Of a DNA stretch of 64,000 nt, positions 8,680 to 17,122 are shown one piece after another. The translations under genes were made by a program, and so were the position numbers. The stretch's first letter is position 1. Each line of letters begins with the position of its first letter. The DNA is taken from the NCBI RefSeq assembly GCF_010727475.1, contig NZ_AP022567.1, positions 1,736,001-1,800,000 of the forward strand, read 5' to 3'. Below the pieces are notes generated by a model, which was not told the DNA's origin, did not search any database, and worked only from the letters and a program-made list of their open reading frames with translations. Source of the stretch: Mycolicibacterium mageritense (GTDB taxonomy: Bacteria; Actinomycetota; Actinomycetes; Mycobacteriales; Mycobacteriaceae).

Positions 8680-9810
8680 ATGAACGACCTGATGGGAGCC
8701 CATAACGGGCTACACAGCGAACAGGGCGGCCGCAAGGGTGAGCATCCGGGCCGCTCCCGCAATCCGGTGATCAAGGTGCACGATCTCGCATGGCTGGAGT
8801 TCAGCAAGCCAGACCTGACGCGCGCGGAAGCCTTCGCCAGCACGTTCGGGTTCGCCACGGTGCTACGCACCGATCAAGAGCTGCATCTGCGCGGCACCGA
8901 CGCCGGCACACCGTGTGTCATCATCCGCCGCGGCGCCCGCACGCGTTTCCTCGGCGCCGCCTTCAAGGCCGCCGATGAGGCCGACGTGCTGCGTCTGGCG
9001 AAGGCAACCGGCGCGCACACCCGGCCGTTACCCGAAACGATCGGAGGGGTGGCGGTCGACCTGGTCGACCCGAGCGGTACCCCGGTGCGTGTCGTCGCGG
9101 GCACCCATGAGCTCGCGGCGCTGCCGGCGCAGGCGACGCACGCCTTCAACTTCGGCCACGAACTGCATCGCGTCAATGCCCCTCAGTGCCCACCTCGTGA
9201 GCCCGCCAAGGTGCAGCGGCTCGGGCATGTGGTCCTGCAATCCACGAAGTACGTCGAGGCGCTGGACTGGTACCTCAACAACCTCGGCATGATCGTCAGC
9301 GACTTCCTGTACTTCCCCGGTCAGCGCAACCGCGGGCCGACGATGAGCTTCATCCGCTGCGACCGCGGCACGACACCGGCTGACCACCACACCCTGGCGA
9401 TGGCCCTCGGCCCGGCGAACCGTTACGTTCACTCGGCCTACCAGGTCTGCGATCTCGACGCGCTGGCCGCCGGCGGCGAATACCTCAAGGCCCGCGGCTA
9501 CAACCGGTCCTGGGGCATCGGCCGTCACATCCAGGGCAGCCAAATCTTCGACTATTGGCGCGACCCCGACGGTTTCCTGGTCGAGCACTTCGCCGACGGC
9601 GACATGTTCGACAACACCTTGGAGCCCGGCTGGGCCCCGTTCACCGCGTCCGGGCTGGCCCAGTGGGGGCCACCCGCGAGCGCGGATTTCCTCGGCACCA
9701 ACCCCAGAGCGCTTCCCCACGAAGCGCGTTCGATGTTCGACGCGCTGCGCGCCGACAACGAATTCTCTATCAACCGCCTCATCGGCCTTCTGAAAGTAGC
9801 CAACTCATGA
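8680..9810 (+). CDS. VOC-superfamily extradiol dioxygenase-like enzyme
   Basis: 376 residues; the ATG at 8680 follows AAAGGAGG. There are two vicinal-oxygen-chelate modules, as in BphC-type enzymes. The C-terminal one has the metal triad His183 (LGHVVLQS), His236/237 (DHHTLAM) and Glu302 (FLVEHFADGD). Extradiol enzymes open catechol-type rings with O2 and Fe(II). Together with the FAH and hydroxylase genes downstream this suggests ring or diketone cleavage. The N-terminal tail (HNGLHSEQGGRKGEHPG) is unusual. The exact substrate cannot be read. Confidence 0.85.
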   Translation: MNDLMGAHNGLHSEQGGRKGEHPGRSRNPVIKVHDLAWLEFSKPDLTRAEAFASTFGFATVLRTDQELHLRGTDAGTPCVIIRRGARTRFLGAAFKAADEADVLRLAKATGAHTRPLPETIGGVAVDLVDPSGTPVRVVAGTHELAALPAQATHAFNFGHELHRVNAPQCPPREPAKVQRLGHVVLQSTKYVEALDWYLNNLGMIVSDFLYFPGQRNRGPTMSFIRCDRGTTPADHHTLAMALGPANRYVHSAYQVCDLDALAAGGEYLKARGYNRSWGIGRHIQGSQIFDYWRDPDGFLVEHFADGDMFDNTLEPGWAPFTASGLAQWGPPASADFLGTNPRALPHEARSMFDALRADNEFSINRLIGLLKVANS

Positions 9811-10745
9811 CCACTTCTGTCCTGCGCACCACCGACGCCTGGTGGGTTCAAACCCCCACCGGCGCAGCCAAAATTGCCACTGCGGCAACCACCACCGGTG
9901 AGCTGTTGGCTGACCGGGCCGCCATCGATGCCGCCGCGCACAGCGGGGACGTCATCGCAGTCGACTCCCTCGAATTGCTCTCCCCGGTGACCGCGCCGTG
10001 CCGTGTGGTTGCGCAGATGACCAACTTCGCCTCCCATGTCAAGGACTCCGGCATGGATCCCAAGACCATCCCGCTGACTTTCTTCCGAAAGACCTCCGGG
10101 TCTATCAGCGGCCCCTTGGACGACATCGTCAAGCCGCAACACGTCAAGTTCTTGGACTACGAGGTGGAGATCGGCCTGGTGATCGCCCGAGAGATCCCGG
10201 TCGGCACCGAGATCACCGAGGCCAACTTGGCCGAGTACATTGCCGGACTCGTTGTCACCAACGATGTTTCGGCCCGCGACATCCAGTTGCCGCAGACCCA
10301 GTTCTACGAGGCCAAGTCCTATCCCACGTTCACCCCGGTCGGCCCGGCGCTGGTCCTGCTGGACGCCGACGAACTCAAGCGGTTCGGCGACCTGCGGCTG
10401 CAATTGCGCGTCAGCGGTGAGGTGCGCCAGAACGCGCTTGTCGACGGCGACATGATCTACCAGCCCGTGTATGCGTTGCAGTCGTTGACGCGGTTTCAGC
10501 GGTTGGACGCCGGCGACCTGGTCATGACGGGAACTCCGGTGGGCACCGCGCTGAGCGCCCCGCCGAAACCGATCGAGATCATCGGCTCGCTACTGCCACC
10601 GGCGCTCAAGTGGAAGGCCTTCTTCAACCGCCAGGCGAACAATCCGAAGTACCTGCAGCATGGCGATGTCGTGGAGGTGTCGGTGGCCACCGACGACGGT
10701 GCCATCGACCTCGGTATCCAGCGCACCGCGGTGAGGTTCGCATGA
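9807..10745 (+). CDS. Fumarylacetoacetate hydrolase family protein
   Basis: 312 residues, start overlapping the previous stop (ATGA). The FAH fold is marked by the metal ligands Glu119 and Glu121 in YEVEIGLVI and Asp153 in TNDVSARD, plus GDLVMTGTPVGT and LQHGDVVEVSV. FAH enzymes hydrolyse or isomerise beta-keto acids and ring-cleavage products such as 2-hydroxy-dienoates. It would act directly after the VOC dioxygenase. Confidence 0.9.
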   Translation: MTTSVLRTTDAWWVQTPTGAAKIATAATTTGELLADRAAIDAAAHSGDVIAVDSLELLSPVTAPCRVVAQMTNFASHVKDSGMDPKTIPLTFFRKTSGSISGPLDDIVKPQHVKFLDYEVEIGLVIAREIPVGTEITEANLAEYIAGLVVTNDVSARDIQLPQTQFYEAKSYPTFTPVGPALVLLDADELKRFGDLRLQLRVSGEVRQNALVDGDMIYQPVYALQSLTRFQRLDAGDLVMTGTPVGTALSAPPKPIEIIGSLLPPALKWKAFFNRQANNPKYLQHGDVVEVSVATDDGAIDLGIQRTAVRFA

Positions 10746-10951
10746 ACGATCTGCTGTGGAACCGTTGTAGCGGCCCGGCCGACCTGGCCGTCATCGAGTC
10801 GATCCCGCTGGCTGAGCGTGGCCGTCCCGAATCGACGTACTGGGACATCAAAGGTGCGGCCATGACGGGCACATCGTCAACATTGCTCTCGGCCGCCGCC
10901 GACCGCAAGCCAGTTGTCGGTTGCCCCCTGTTGAGGACATCCCATGCCTGA
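10742..10951 (+). pseudogene. Probable remnant of an acyl-CoA synthetase N-terminus
   Basis: 69 codons, overlapping the genes on both sides. The first ~32 residues (LLWNRCSGPADLAVIES, IPLAERGRPESTYW) resemble the start of actinobacterial AMP-dependent acyl-CoA synthetases. The sequence after that resembles nothing I know and stops after about 37 more residues, so the ATP/AMP core is missing. The coupled start (ATGA with the FAH stop) suggests a full gene once stood here and was deleted into the hydroxylase gene. It could instead be a functional leader peptide; the family assignment is from memory of the family. Confidence 0.4.
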
Positions 10952-12491
10952 TCCTGATGTGGAATCCGTGCCGGTCATCGTCGTCGGCGCCGGTCCGACT
11001 GGCGTAACCGTCGCCACTTTGCTTGCCGACTATGGCATTTCGTGCCTGGTCCTGGACCGCTGGGAGGGCGTGTATCCGCAACCGCGCGCGGTGCACCTCG
11101 ACGACGAGATCAACCGGATCGTCGCCCGGCTCGGCGTCGCCGAGGAGTTCGCGGCGATTTCGCGGCCGGCGCTGGGCTTGCAGTTGCTCGACCAGAATCT
11201 GCGCGTGCTGGCGCAGTTCGACCGCGACGTAACCGAGAGCAGGCACGGCTTCCCGCAAGCGAATATGTTCGACCAACCCGAGTTCGAAGCGCTGCTGCGC
11301 GCCAACCTGGAGAAGCGTTCGTGCGTGCATATCCGGGGCAACGCCGAGGTCACCGACATCACCCAGCACCCCGGTCGCGTCCGGTTGACCTTCACCGATC
11401 GTCTCACCGGTGAGGACCACATCATCGACACCACATATGTGCTCGGCTGCGACGGCGCCAACAGCGTGGTGCGAAGCTCGATCGGCGCCACGATGGACGA
11501 CCTGCGGTTCGAGCAGCGCTGGCTGGTGGCCGACGTCATCACCGCCGCGGAACTGAACCAGTGGGACGGCGTGCATCAAGTGTGCAACCCCGTCCGGGCC
11601 GCCACCTACATGCGGATCGGACCGGCCCGTTACCGCTGGGAGTTTCGGCTGCTGCCTGGTGAAACCGCCGACGACTACAACACACTCGAAACCCTTCGCG
11701 GCCTGATTGCACCGTGGGTCAACGACATTCCCAACGATGAACTCGAGTTGGTGCGGGTGGCCGAGTACACCTTCCGCGCCCAGATCGCCAACCGGTGGCG
11801 TGATCGCAATGTGTTCCTTCTCGGGGACGCCGCGCATTTGACACCGCCGTTCATCGGTCAAGGTATGGGCGCGGGGATTCGCGACGCGATGAACCTGGCC
11901 TGGAAGCTGGCCGGCGTCCTTTCCGGAGACTTCCCGGCCAGCCTGTTGGATTCCTACGAGCAGGAGCGCAAACTTCACGCGCGCATCATGATTGGTCTCG
12001 CACTGGGCATGGGGTGGGCCATGACTGCGGGTGGGCGCGCCGGCAACCTGCTGCGGCGGGCCATCGCTCCGCGGTTGCACCTGATCCCCGGGATACGCGA
12101 CAGGCTGGTCAACAGCAAGACACCGGCACTGCGCAGTTCCGCGTTGGTGATCAAGGGCCGCGGGCCTCGGCAGTTGGCAGGCACGTTGTGCCCCAATCCC
12201 ATTCTGGCGGACGGCAGTCGTCTCGACTCCGAACTCGGGGACCGATTCGCCCTCATCACAACCGCGCGTCCGCCTGCCTTCCAACACGAATTGCTCGAGG
12301 AGCGAGGTGCCGTCGTGCACATCGCAGAACCCGGCAGCGAGCTTGCGCGCTGGCTACGTCGCGGACGCGCCACCGCTGCGATCGTCAGGCCCGATCGGAC
12401 GGTGATGTGCGCCGGGCGAGAACTGAGCGCCCTGTGCGCTGTCGCGCCCCACTTCGTTCCGCGATCCCCGGCCGATCAGGAGACACAATGA
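10944..12491 (+). CDS. FAD-dependent aromatic hydroxylase (MhpA/PheA class)
   Basis: 515 residues. GXGXXG FAD motif at the N-terminus (VIVVGAGPTGVTVA), the DG motif (VLGCDGANSVVR) in the middle, and the GD motif GDAAHLTPPFIGQGMG. The C-terminal thioredoxin-like domain ends in IVRPDRTVMCAG. This class uses NAD(P)H and O2 to hydroxylate phenolic or aromatic acids, preparing them for ring cleavage. It fits upstream of the VOC enzyme in the pathway. A partial second copy of its 3' end lies at 13464-13571. Confidence 0.92.
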   Translation: MPDPDVESVPVIVVGAGPTGVTVATLLADYGISCLVLDRWEGVYPQPRAVHLDDEINRIVARLGVAEEFAAISRPALGLQLLDQNLRVLAQFDRDVTESRHGFPQANMFDQPEFEALLRANLEKRSCVHIRGNAEVTDITQHPGRVRLTFTDRLTGEDHIIDTTYVLGCDGANSVVRSSIGATMDDLRFEQRWLVADVITAAELNQWDGVHQVCNPVRAATYMRIGPARYRWEFRLLPGETADDYNTLETLRGLIAPWVNDIPNDELELVRVAEYTFRAQIANRWRDRNVFLLGDAAHLTPPFIGQGMGAGIRDAMNLAWKLAGVLSGDFPASLLDSYEQERKLHARIMIGLALGMGWAMTAGGRAGNLLRRAIAPRLHLIPGIRDRLVNSKTPALRSSALVIKGRGPRQLAGTLCPNPILADGSRLDSELGDRFALITTARPPAFQHELLEERGAVVHIAEPGSELARWLRRGRATAAIVRPDRTVMCAGRELSALCAVAPHFVPRSPADQETQ

Positions 12492-13462
12492 CCGAGCGCG
12501 CTCGCGACCTTCGGTTGCAGACGCTGACCGTAGAGCAGGACGGGCGCGTCCTCACGGTCCGCGTGGTCGCACCGCCCTACAACTTCATGACCGAGCAGAT
12601 GCACCGCGACTTCGACGCACTGACCCGCGTCGTCGACGACGACGAAACCGTCGGCGCGGTCGTCGTCACAGGTGGCGTGGAGAAGCGCTACATCACCCAC
12701 TTCGATATCGCGGACATTCTCGCGGCCGCGCGACGCAGCGAACGACCTCTGTCTGAGCGCACACTGCGAACGGTGGCACGCGGCGTCGACGTGCTGAGCA
12801 CACTGCCGGGCGGTCAAGAGGCACTGGAACAGTCACCGTTGACCGGGCTCCTCGGTGTTAACAGGTTCGCCAATCTGGTGCTGCGGATCATGCGCTCACC
12901 CGCGGTCTACATCGCGGCAATCGGCGGGCCGTGCGGCGGTGGCGGATTGGAGATGTCGGTGGCCTTCGACGTGCGCCTTGCCGCCGATGACGACGCCGTC
13001 GGCTTCGTATTGCCTGAGCTGCTCATCGGGCTCACCACCACCGTCGGCGGACAGCGTCTGGCTCAGTTGATCGGACCTGACCGCGCATTGGAGATGCTGC
13101 TCGAAGGCAGAATGTACTCGCGGCAGGAAGCGTTGGAGATGGGACTGATTCGTCGCTTGGTGCCACCCGAAGAGCTACTCACCGAAGCCCAGTCACTCGG
13201 TGCGCGCTATGCGAAACGCAACCGCGACACCGTCGCGGTCCAGAAGCGCATCTTCAACGAGGACTATCTGCTGTCCCCGGCCGAAAGCCTGCGCCGCGAA
13301 AGCGCAGCCAACGTGGCGGGCATTCTGTCGGGATCCGCACCCCACGCCATGAGCGCGTGGGTAGACATGCAGCAGAAGGGAACTGGTGACTCGGTTTTCC
13401 TCACCGACCTCGAATGCTGGGTCCAAGGTGACGTCGTCGATCTCAACGCCTCCGGCGCCTGA
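12488..13462 (+). CDS. Enoyl-CoA hydratase/isomerase family protein
   Basis: 324 residues, ATGA-coupled to the hydroxylase. Crotonase fold: VVVTGGVEKRYITHFDIADI and the oxyanion-hole region IAAIGGPCGGGGLEMSVAFD. It is longer than usual (about 260), with an insert around residues 80-125 and a C-terminal extension of about 50. The canonical Glu pair is not obvious, so the reaction (hydration, isomerisation or C-C cleavage) is open. It is the last intact gene of the TetR-controlled cluster. Confidence 0.87.
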   Translation: MTERARDLRLQTLTVEQDGRVLTVRVVAPPYNFMTEQMHRDFDALTRVVDDDETVGAVVVTGGVEKRYITHFDIADILAAARRSERPLSERTLRTVARGVDVLSTLPGGQEALEQSPLTGLLGVNRFANLVLRIMRSPAVYIAAIGGPCGGGGLEMSVAFDVRLAADDDAVGFVLPELLIGLTTTVGGQRLAQLIGPDRALEMLLEGRMYSRQEALEMGLIRRLVPPEELLTEAQSLGARYAKRNRDTVAVQKRIFNEDYLLSPAESLRRESAANVAGILSGSAPHAMSAWVDMQQKGTGDSVFLTDLECWVQGDVVDLNASGA

Positions 13463-13463
13463 C

Positions 13464-13571
13464 ACCAGTTCGGCAGCCATGATCAGGCCCGACCGGACCG
13501 TCATGTGCGCGGGCCGAGACCTAGGACGTCTGTGCGCAGTCCTGCCCACGGCCTCACCGGCCGTTCCGTCC
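13464..13571 (+). pseudogene. Remnant of a second FAD hydroxylase C-terminus
   Basis: From 13479 the frame reads MIRPDRTVMCAGRDLGRLCA, nearly the same as the hydroxylase end IVRPDRTVMCAGRELSALCA coded at about 12384-12445. The nucleotide sequences also match closely. No hydroxylase body lies upstream, where the crotonase gene sits. I read it as what is left of a duplicated or replaced paralogue. Confidence 0.65.
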
Positions 13572-13585
13572 CGCCGAGCGCAGCG

Positions 13586-14440
13586 TTACGCGTTCGTGGC
13601 GGACATCGATCCGAGAAGGCGCAGAGCCTCCTCCGACGGTGAGCCCGGTTCAGGCGTGTAGGTGACAAGCATCTGGTTCGGTGACGCCGGTGTTGTCCAC
13701 GTGACGAACGTGAGATCGAGGTCTCCCACTTCAGGATGGCGAAGCAGCGTCAGGCCACAGGACTTCTCGTATACGTGGTGTTTTGCCCAGAAGTGCCGAA
13801 ACGTCGCGCTGTGCATGGACAGTTCGCCGACCAAGGCGGCCAAACCAGCATCATCCGGCGCCTTACCCGCCGCCATCCGGAGCATGCCGACGGTATCGCG
13901 TGCAGAGCTCTCCCAATTCCGGTGCCGTGCCGCGACCTCCTCATCCCGGAACAGCAACCATGCGGTGTTGCGTTCCCGCGGGGGCCGCGCGTCGAAGTCG
14001 GTGAACAGCGCACACGCGAGGCTGTTCCATCCGAGAACTTGAGTGTCACTGGCCAAGACGAGCGCCGGCACCGTCAAGGTATCGAGGAACATGCGCGTCG
14101 GCTTCGCAATGCGTGGCCGTCGCGCGGCCGACCTCCGGTGCGGCGGATGTGCCAGGCGATACAAGTGCTCCCGTTGCGTAGCGTCGAGCAACAGCGCGGC
14201 TGCGATCGCATCCAACACCGATTCGGACGGACGACCACCACGCCCCTGCTCCAGCCGAACGTAGTAGTCGGTGGACAGGCCCACGAGCGCAGCGACCTCC
14301 TCACGCCGCAGCCCGGGAACTCGACGTCGCCCCGAAGCGGGTATTCCCACGGAGGCCGGCGTCACCGCAGCCCTGCGTGCCTGCAGGAACTCTCCCAGCT
14401 CCGATTTGCCCACACTTCCATCCTGCCGCACGGTGCCCAT
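13586..14440 (-). CDS. MmyB-type helix-turn-helix transcriptional regulator
   Basis: 284 residues from ATG 14440; a GTG at 14413 (VGKSELGEFL) is an equally good start. The XRE-type HTH is at about 15-75 (PGLRREEVAALVGLSTDYYV, then RLEQGRGG). After it comes the MmyB-like ligand-binding domain with NSLACALFTDF and VGDLDLTFVTW. These regulators bind fatty-acid-like ligands and usually control an adjacent reductase. The divergent neighbour here is the F420-type nitroreductase. Confidence 0.9.
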   Translation of the reverse strand: MGTVRQDGSVGKSELGEFLQARRAAVTPASVGIPASGRRRVPGLRREEVAALVGLSTDYYVRLEQGRGGRPSESVLDAIAAALLLDATQREHLYRLAHPPHRRSAARRPRIAKPTRMFLDTLTVPALVLASDTQVLGWNSLACALFTDFDARPPRERNTAWLLFRDEEVAARHRNWESSARDTVGMLRMAAGKAPDDAGLAALVGELSMHSATFRHFWAKHHVYEKSCGLTLLRHPEVGDLDLTFVTWTTPASPNQMLVTYTPEPGSPSEEALRLLGSMSATNA

Positions 14441-14531
14441 CGGCACCCTGGGTGTGTCAGTACCCCGGTAGCGCGGTACCCCCGTGAGTCCGACCCTGGA
14501 CCGACTCCCCGGGCACAGCAACAGTGGGCTG

Positions 14532-14993
14532 ATGACCACTGACATCCCGCCCATTCCCACCTACACCGAAGTGGAGAGCAATCCGGACACGCTACAGAGC
14601 TTCAACGGGCACATCATCGACGAGTTCCGCGGCAACGGCGGAACTGTCGGCGGACCCTTCCAAGGGGCAAATGTATTGCTGCTGACCGTGACCGGTGCCA
14701 AGTCGGGCCGGCCGCGGGTGACTCCGCTTGAGTACTTCACGGTCGACGGACGCCTCTATGTGATCGGCACCTTCGGCGGTGCACCGAAGAATCCGGCCTG
14801 GATCCACAATCTCCGCGCCAACCCACAAGCCCATCTCGAGGTCGGCACCCAGTCCTACGACGTCATCGCACACGAGCTACCTCGGCCTGAAGCGGCCGCG
14901 ATGCTTGCCGACATTGCCTCACGTCACCCCCGCCTCGCGGGCTACCCCAAGCCCGAACGCGCGATACCAGTCTTCGAACTGCGCAGGGCGTGA
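14532..14993 (+). CDS. Deazaflavin (F420)-dependent nitroreductase family protein
   Basis: 153 residues from ATG 14532. Ddn/DUF385 fold landmarks: VLLLTVTGAKSGRPRVTPL, LYVIGTFGGAPKNPAWIHNL and the closing ERAIPVFELRR. Such proteins use reduced coenzyme F420, a mycobacterial cofactor, to reduce nitro compounds, quinones or enones. It starts 91 bp from the divergent MmyB-type regulator. Confidence 0.88.
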   Translation: MTTDIPPIPTYTEVESNPDTLQSFNGHIIDEFRGNGGTVGGPFQGANVLLLTVTGAKSGRPRVTPLEYFTVDGRLYVIGTFGGAPKNPAWIHNLRANPQAHLEVGTQSYDVIAHELPRPEAAAMLADIASRHPRLAGYPKPERAIPVFELRRA

Positions 14994-15067
14994 ACGCATT
15001 CCAGCTCAGCTCGGGATGCTCCCGATCACGGATGGATCACCGCTGCCGGCAACCGCCGCGCCGACCC

Positions 15068-15340
15068 CTATGCCGATTCGTCCAACAATGCCGCCACCTC
15101 GGCCGAGCGCGGCACAAACACGTCGAGCACTCCGACGGCCCGCAGCGCCGGGGCCAACGCCCGAAGTTGCGCCTCGATCGCCGCGCGGTTCGGGTCGGTA
15201 GCAGGCAGGTCCGCTAATTGCTTGGCGTTGAGAACAAATGCAGCGATCGTGCCCTTGCGCACATCTACCCCGCCGAATGTCGTCGCGCTGTCCGCGTCGG
15301 CCAGCACATCCTCCGGTCGGACCGGGAGCTTTTCACTCAT
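15068..15340 (-). CDS. Small conserved-looking protein divergent from MarR
   Basis: 90 residues from ATG 15340; a GTG at 15352 is also in frame. No family recognised. It is soluble, acidic and rich in Ala and Leu, predicted mostly helical (IEAQLRALAPALRAVGVLDV). It shares the operator region at 15357-15413 with the MarR gene, so it is probably the MarR target. Confidence 0.6.
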   Translation of the reverse strand: MSEKLPVRPEDVLADADSATTFGGVDVRKGTIAAFVLNAKQLADLPATDPNRAAIEAQLRALAPALRAVGVLDVFVPRSAEVAALLDESA

Positions 15341-15356
15341 GACTAACCCCACTCTC

Positions 15357-15413
15357 CATATGTGTGCAATTTACACGCATATGACGTTACCTCAGGTGCG
15401 TGCAAAAGTCACG
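15357..15413. promoter_or_regulatory. Two MarR-type operators
   Basis: 15357-15383 has CATATGTGTG and CACGCATATG as arms around a 7-base AT-rich centre, with one mismatch in ten. A shorter second site, CGTGCAAAAGTCACG, is at 15399-15413. Both share the GTGCAA core and lie between the divergent small gene and the MarR gene. Confidence 0.65.
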
Positions 15414-15425
15414 TAAACTGGGTCG

Positions 15426-15872
15426 ATGCCCGATACTCCCGGTGATCGCGTTGCCACCCAGCTCGGCCGACTGCTGCTGCGCAGTACCCGCCAACACCTC
15501 TACCGGCGCCTCACGGCCGACGTCGCGGGCGTCGATGCGACCACGTATCCGGTGCTGTCCGGAATCGCGCGCCTCGGCCCGACCACCGCCACCCGGCTCG
15601 CGCCCGCGATCGGCATCGACCGCTCTGCGACAACCCGATACGCCTCGAAACTGGAGGACTCCGGACTCCTCGCACGGCAACAGGATCCGAACGACGCTCG
15701 CGCGGCACAGCTGACACTGACCGCGGCAGGTGCCGCCGCCGTCAGTGCCATGCGCGCTGAGCTCGCCGCCACCGCGAGTGAAATCCTTTCGGAGTGGGAG
15801 CCTGCCGAAGCGGAAGCGTTTGCCGGCGCACTCGAACGCTTCACCGACCGGTTCGCAGACACACCCGACTGA
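15426..15872 (+). CDS. MarR-family transcriptional regulator
   Basis: 148 residues. Winged HTH at about 48-100: GPTTATRLAPAIGIDRSATT, then YASKLEDSGLLARQQDPNDAR with the wing Asp/Arg residues. No redox Cys. It probably represses itself and the divergent 90-residue gene through the palindromes at 15357-15413. Ligand unknown. Confidence 0.9.
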   Translation: MPDTPGDRVATQLGRLLLRSTRQHLYRRLTADVAGVDATTYPVLSGIARLGPTTATRLAPAIGIDRSATTRYASKLEDSGLLARQQDPNDARAAQLTLTAAGAAAVSAMRAELAATASEILSEWEPAEAEAFAGALERFTDRFADTPD

Positions 15873-15980
15873 GGGCTGTCAGGAATCATCGGACGTCTGC
15901 CCGCGTTGCCGGTGACGGACCGATGTAACCCGATGACAGCGGACGCGGAAGGTCGCCTCCGCGATTCGAGGAGGCACCAC

Positions 15981-16943
15981 GTGACCTTGCGCATTGACCC
16001 CGAGATCGCATCGGCGATCCTTGCACTGAGCGGGCCCGAGCCTGCGCCGCGCCCGCCGGTAGGCGACATCGCGACCCGACGGACCAACATCGAGGCGATG
16101 TTCAGCGCGGTCTCGGCCACCTGGCCGCGGTCCGAACGGGTGGACGTCGAAGAACACACGCTGGTGACCGATGACAACACTGCGCTGCCATTGCGGTGGT
16201 ACCGCCCCGCCGCGGGATCCCTGCCCGGCAGCGCCGTGCTGTACCTGCACGGTGGGGGAATGATTTTCGGGTTGAATGTGGTCGCCGAGTTCTACGACAA
16301 ACTGGTACGCGCATACGTCGCTGCCTCGGGCGTCCCGGCGCTCATCGTGGACTACCGGGTCGCGCCCGAGAACCCCGACCCGACTCCGGTGCAGGACTGC
16401 TATGCCGCGCTCAACTGGCTGGCCGGCCACGCCAAAGAACTCGGAGTCGATCCGGGCCGCATCGGCGTCGTCGGCGACAGCGCCGGAGGCGGACTCGCGG
16501 CCGGGGTGGCCTTGATGGCTCGCGACCTCGGCGGTCCGGCCATCGCGTTGCAGCTGCTCATCTATCCCATGCTCGACGACCGCACCACTGATCCCGATCC
16601 GCAACTGCCGCAGGAGACGTTGGTCTGGGATTACAACGACAACGTCACCGGCTGGTCTGCCCTGCTCGGCGACAGCGCCGGCGGCGCGGAGGTCTCCCCG
16701 TATGCGGCAGCTGCCCGCGCGAGCGACGTCGCCGGCCTACCGCCCACCTACCTCGACACGGGTGACCTCGACATCTTCCGAGACGAAATCACGGTCTACG
16801 CGCGACGTCTCGCGCAGGCCGGCGTTCCGACCGAGCTGCACATCTACCCCGGGTGCCCCCACGGATTCGAGGTCGTCGCCCCACAGTCGACGCAGGCACA
16901 GCAAGCGATGGCGGCCCGGATCCGCCGCCTCCAGCAGCTGTAG
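15981..16943 (+). CDS. Alpha/beta hydrolase, hormone-sensitive-lipase family
   Basis: 320 residues from GTG 15981, chosen because GAGGAGG lies 6 bp upstream; the frame is open further upstream. Oxyanion motif HGGG (YLHGGGMIFG), nucleophile Ser in GDSAGGGLAA, Asp in TGDLDIF, His in CPHGFE. Family IV esterases cleave short-chain esters or act on peptidoglycan- and drug-like esters. No signal peptide, so cytoplasmic. Stands alone. Confidence 0.9.
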   Translation: MTLRIDPEIASAILALSGPEPAPRPPVGDIATRRTNIEAMFSAVSATWPRSERVDVEEHTLVTDDNTALPLRWYRPAAGSLPGSAVLYLHGGGMIFGLNVVAEFYDKLVRAYVAASGVPALIVDYRVAPENPDPTPVQDCYAALNWLAGHAKELGVDPGRIGVVGDSAGGGLAAGVALMARDLGGPAIALQLLIYPMLDDRTTDPDPQLPQETLVWDYNDNVTGWSALLGDSAGGAEVSPYAAAARASDVAGLPPTYLDTGDLDIFRDEITVYARRLAQAGVPTELHIYPGCPHGFEVVAPQSTQAQQAMAARIRRLQQL

Positions 16944-17122
16944 TGGTTTGCTGCAGTGAGGCGCTGGTATCGGGGAACACACGGCTCACCAGCCGGGAGA
17001 ACGAAGAGCACCCAAGCCATCACCGGAGCGACGACGATCATCGCCAGGCCCACCCCGGGCAGCGGCGACGGGATGGTGCATCGTGCAGGCGAATGCTCTT
17101 GCACCCGCACGACGATGCTCGG

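Noticed and set aside
10848..12320. A 490-codon antisense frame over the FAD hydroxylase
   Set aside because: No recognisable motif, and the hydroxylase reads on the opposite strand with all three FAD motifs.
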